Positions 61,131 through 64,000 of a stretch of 64,000 nucleotides of DNA are shown here, in pieces. Under the pieces are notes generated by a model. That model was not told the DNA's origin and did no database searches. It saw only the letters and a program-made list of their open reading frames with translations. How positions within the stretch are numbered: position 1 is the first letter of the stretch; each line of letters begins with the position of its first letter. The DNA comes from Fagopyrum homotropicum. Taxonomy: Eukaryota > Streptophyta > Magnoliopsida > Caryophyllales > Polygonaceae. A program made the position numbers and the translations under genes. The stretch spans positions 30,558,001 through 30,622,000 of the forward strand of contig BSWB01000006.1 of the NCBI GenBank assembly GCA_033239125.1, given 5' to 3'.

Positions 61131-63428
61131 AACTATGCCGACGGGACGAGTTATGGATCGATCCGCCATGTATAACGTCATCTTCACCGGTTTAGGTTCG
61201 CCTAAACCGATCTTCCTGCATAAGGCAAGCGGAATGATGCTCATGCTTGCTCCTAAATCACATAATGCATCATATGTGACATTCCCCACTCCTATGGGAA
61301 TACAAAACGACCCCGGATCCTTCAACTTTGGGGACATCTTTTCCTTCATTGTCTTAATGAGATCCGACGAATCCGAACTCATTTTGACCTCTCCAAAATC
61401 CTCTAATTTCCTCTTGTTAGAGAGGATCTCTTTTAAGAACTTTCCATAAGCTGGCATACCTACAATTGCATCAATGAAAGGTATATTAATATGCAGTTTG
61501 CTCATGAGTTCAATAAACTTACCGAATTGTTTATCTAGGCGCGCTCTTGCTCTAGATTGCGGGAATGGTAGGGGAGGTTTGTAAGCTGGAGGAGGAATGT
61601 AGATATCTTCCTTCTCCTTCCCCTTCTCTTTCTCTTTCTCAACGGGGACTTCCACAAACTTAGGCTGCGGGTCAGTGGTTGTTGCTCCGCTCCTAGTTGT
61701 GATAGCCATCACCCTTCCTTTTGGGTTATCCTCCATTTTTCCTGGAAGTTTTCCTTGATTCCTAGGAACTTCCTCAGCATTGCTAAACATTTGGTTTTCT
61801 AAAACCTTTTGGGCTTTGTCAACCTTAGTAATGTGATCATCAACCTTAATGATGTGACTCTCCAATCCTTGAAGCTTTCCCAAAATTGTTTCCAATATGG
61901 GATCGGGCTTCTCTTTCCCCGAAGTGCTTCCACTATTAGATGCTTGTTCCTGACTTTTCAAAGGAATGGAAGAAGAAGAAGGTGGAGTTAGTGAATTTCT
62001 TGAATTGGGATAAGAATTACCGGAATTGCATTGTTGGTTGGAACGCCAATTGTTGTTGTTTGAACCCCTATTGTTGTTTCAATTGTTATCCCGGTTGTTG
62101 TTGTTGTTGTTCCAATTATTCCGGTTGTTGTTCCGGTTGTTGTTCCGGTTGTTGCGGTTGGTATTCTCATTCCCATTGTGGTTGTTGTTGTTTCCTAAAT
62201 AACCCACATCTTGCCCTTTTTGCTTTGGAAAGTTGGTTTTGATGGCTTCATTCAATTCTTTAATCTCGGTGTTGAGAGAAAAGATTTGAGTTTGAGCAGC
62301 TTGTGTTAGCTTTGCTCCTTGCTCCACATGATTTGCTTCTACCTTTCGGTGTGAATACTTCTCAATAAAGTCCCAAGCGTCATCTTCCCTCATGTCCATG
62401 AATGTGCCACATGAAAGGGATTGGAGCTTGAATTGTGTTTCTATATCTAGCCCCTTATAGTATATATCCAATAGCTCCAATTTGGAAATGCCATGATGTG
62501 GGCAATCCAATAGTAAATCCTAAAATCTTTCCCAAGATTGAAACAAACTTTCGTTAGATCTCATAGAAAATGCATTAATCTTACCTCTCAACTCCGCCGT
62601 CTTGGATGGCGGAAAGAATTTGGTGAGGAACTCCGAAGAAAGATCCTCCCATGTGTTGAGTCTTCCATTTGGAAGAGCTTGATACCAAGATAAAGCTTTC
62701 CCTTTCAAAGAGAAGAAGAATGGCTTGATCTTGTAGTTGTTGGTGGTTGCGTTCTTTGGCTTCATTGTCTCCATCAAGATCTCAAAATTCTGTAAATGTT
62801 GATGTGGAGATTCGCTACTCGTTCCTCCAAACTGGCTTTGGCGAACGATGGTAATAACTTGAGGGTTGAAGCTAAATCCTTGCATACCATCAACATCAAA
62901 GTTCACACCTAGACGACGTGGTTGCTGAATTGGATCCATCCTTTGGCCAAGAGTTTTTGGCTCTTCATCCACACGAGCAGCTCTCGCACCCCCAGCCGGG
63001 ACACGATAATTGGCAGCCGGTCTTGGATTATATTGATTTATGTTGATCGTTGGATTAATATCCTCTAGCGGTGGCATGGAAGAGTCGCTATCCTCGTCGG
63101 ATGAGTTGGTTCTAACCGATCTTGCCGGTTTCCTGCTCTTCTTCTTCTTAAGGTCGCTCAATTCCAGCCTCATTTGGAACATCATATCCGTTAGCTCATC
63201 AATTTTCGATTGATGACGGTCCGATTCCTCTTTGTGAGTTTTCTCGCTCCATCTAAATTGAGCTTCGGAATCCGCTAACTTTGTTTGATAATCCCGCTCC
63301 TTTTCTTCAGCCATATTTCTTTCTTTGAGCTTCTTCCTCAAAGTCTTTTCAAGTTCTTGATCAACAAGTAAGAGGTCCTTGTTGTTCCTAGACCTGCGCA
63401 TATACCTAAAGTAACCTGCAAATATCAC
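61089..63428 (-). pseudogene. Element A gag and protease
   Basis: One continuous frame from 63428 to 61089 except for TAG at 62520 and TGA at 62079. A coiled-coil-like basic N-terminus, then a retrotransposon gag core (ALSWYQALPNGRLNTWEDL), then an asparagine-rich low-complexity run (62079-62200), a charged KEKEKGKEKE stretch, and the aspartic protease with DLGASMSIIP (61230 area): the usual D-S/T-G is D-L-G here, so protease activity is doubtful. Confidence 0.88.
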
Positions 63429-63503
63429 TCAAAAGAGATATCAAATAACAAGGGAAAAGCTCTCAAGCTTGACAACCGGAAACCGAATTTGGCCTAAACC
63501 AAA

Positions 63504-63521
63504 TCCCCGGCAACGGCGCCA
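63504..63521 (-). other. Primer-binding site of element A (tRNA-Asp)
   Basis: TGGCGCCGTTGCCGGGGA on the minus strand, the site typical of Athila elements, six bases from the LTR end. Gag starts about 75 bases further on. Confidence 0.9.
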
Positions 63522-63527
63522 AAAACT

Positions 63528-64000
63528 TGTTCGACACTTAGCGTGCGTGCAAATAAGTCTTAAATTTATAAAACTAGAATCAAGCAAGCGAACCCGCAGT
63601 GTACGGATCGACGTAGTTAAGCAAGAATTCCAGAGTATCGAACACAAGGATTTGGAGCGAACAAATTCAATTGTAAAGTTGTCAAGCAAGTAAAAGGGTA
63701 AAGCTTTGCGAATATATTGGGAAAACAACAACCCTAAAGATCCAGGTATCTAATTGTGGCAATCGATTCAAGATATACTAAAGAACTAAGGACAGAGTTA
63801 AGAGTTGCAAAGGTATGCTAAGGTAAAGCAATGTACGGTGAAGTTCCAAGGCTTTATATGACTTATCTAAGGAGACTCTCTATAAAGGTTGTTGAGGCTT
63901 CAGTATAGAAAGGATCTAAAGACAAGAATTTGTCTCAAATACCCAAACTTGTAACCCAAGGATCAAGACTAACTAAACCGATTAAGGTTGTGACACTCGA
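63528..64000 (-). repeat. 5' LTR of element A, cut off by the window end
   Basis: First 473 plus-strand bases match 52217 onward with few differences. By comparison with the 3' LTR it should end about 1.2 kb beyond the window. Confidence 0.9.

Larger units (their letters stand above)
52217..64000 (-). mobile_element. Athila-type Ty3/gypsy element A, right LTR cut by window end
   Basis: Contains, right to left: 5' LTR (63528 onward), primer site for tRNA-Asp, gag, protease, RT, RNase H, integrase, a spacer, env-like ORF, 3' noncoding module, polypurine tract and 3' LTR (52217-53902). It sits inside the env-like ORF of element B. The pentamer left of it is AGCAT; its partner is outside the window. 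Four in-frame stops and at least three frameshifts in gag-pol and one in env make it non-autonomous. Confidence 0.9.

Noticed and set aside
61988..62242. Asparagine-rich (or in other frames cysteine- or threonine-rich) low-complexity protein as a separate gene
   Set aside because: It is the low-complexity linker of element A's gag in its true frame.

Overview
The window is nuclear DNA from a eudicot plant. It is AT-rich, carries an ordinary plant gene family with a GT-AG intron, and is dominated by plant LTR retrotransposons (Ty1/copia; Ty3/gypsy, including Athila-type), a LINE, hAT elements and MITEs. I cannot name the species. Only two host genes look intact. They are paralogous secreted radical-copper oxidases of the glyoxal/galactose oxidase (GLOX) family, transcribed away from each other about 27 kb apart (6032-7813 on the minus strand and 34681-36336 on the plus strand). 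Nearly everything else is mobile DNA in various states of decay.

Layout: 1-1594 is a gypsy-type LTR ending in GGGTGTTACA, sitting in the gag of a decayed SIRE/Tork-like copia element (to about 4.1 kb, with LTR-like sequence to 4.77 kb). GLOX gene 1 follows. At 8534-15581 lies a structurally complete but coding-dead copia element on the minus strand. It has a 5-bp target duplication (CAAAC), TA...TA LTR ends, an internal hAT MITE and, in one LTR, two TIR elements lying in a TA microsatellite. It interrupts an older RNase H-like reading frame. A probable Helitron (16870-22432) carries a 25-26 bp minisatellite arranged in higher-order units. From 22.5 to 28.2 kb there are hAT, PIF/Harbinger and long-inverted-repeat elements. 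From 28785 to 33331 is a nearly complete copia element with 82-bp LTRs. GLOX gene 2 follows.

From 37.6 kb to the end the window is a retrotransposon nest: a gypsy LTR (37666-38953) with an hAT MITE inside; a 3.3-kb hAT element with a broken transposase and a perfect 8-bp target duplication (39654-43001); another GGGTGTTACA LTR; a LINE (44306-48366) invaded by an LTR remnant; an Athila-type element B (48367-52216) inserted in the LINE; and a second Athila-type element A (52217 to beyond 64000) inserted in B's env-like ORF. A retains LTR, PPT, env-like ORF, pol, gag, tRNA-Asp primer site and the start of its other LTR.

The most unusual signal is that these LTR families each carry their own short palindromic word, repeated in LTRs, untranslated spacers and, in element A, inside the translated protease-RT linker. 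Three families share a CGGCCG-type core; a fourth uses a CCGCCCCTGCGG-type word. A second signal is a 3' noncoding module that is much better conserved between Athila A and B than their LTRs. Both are sequence observations; their functions are unknown.
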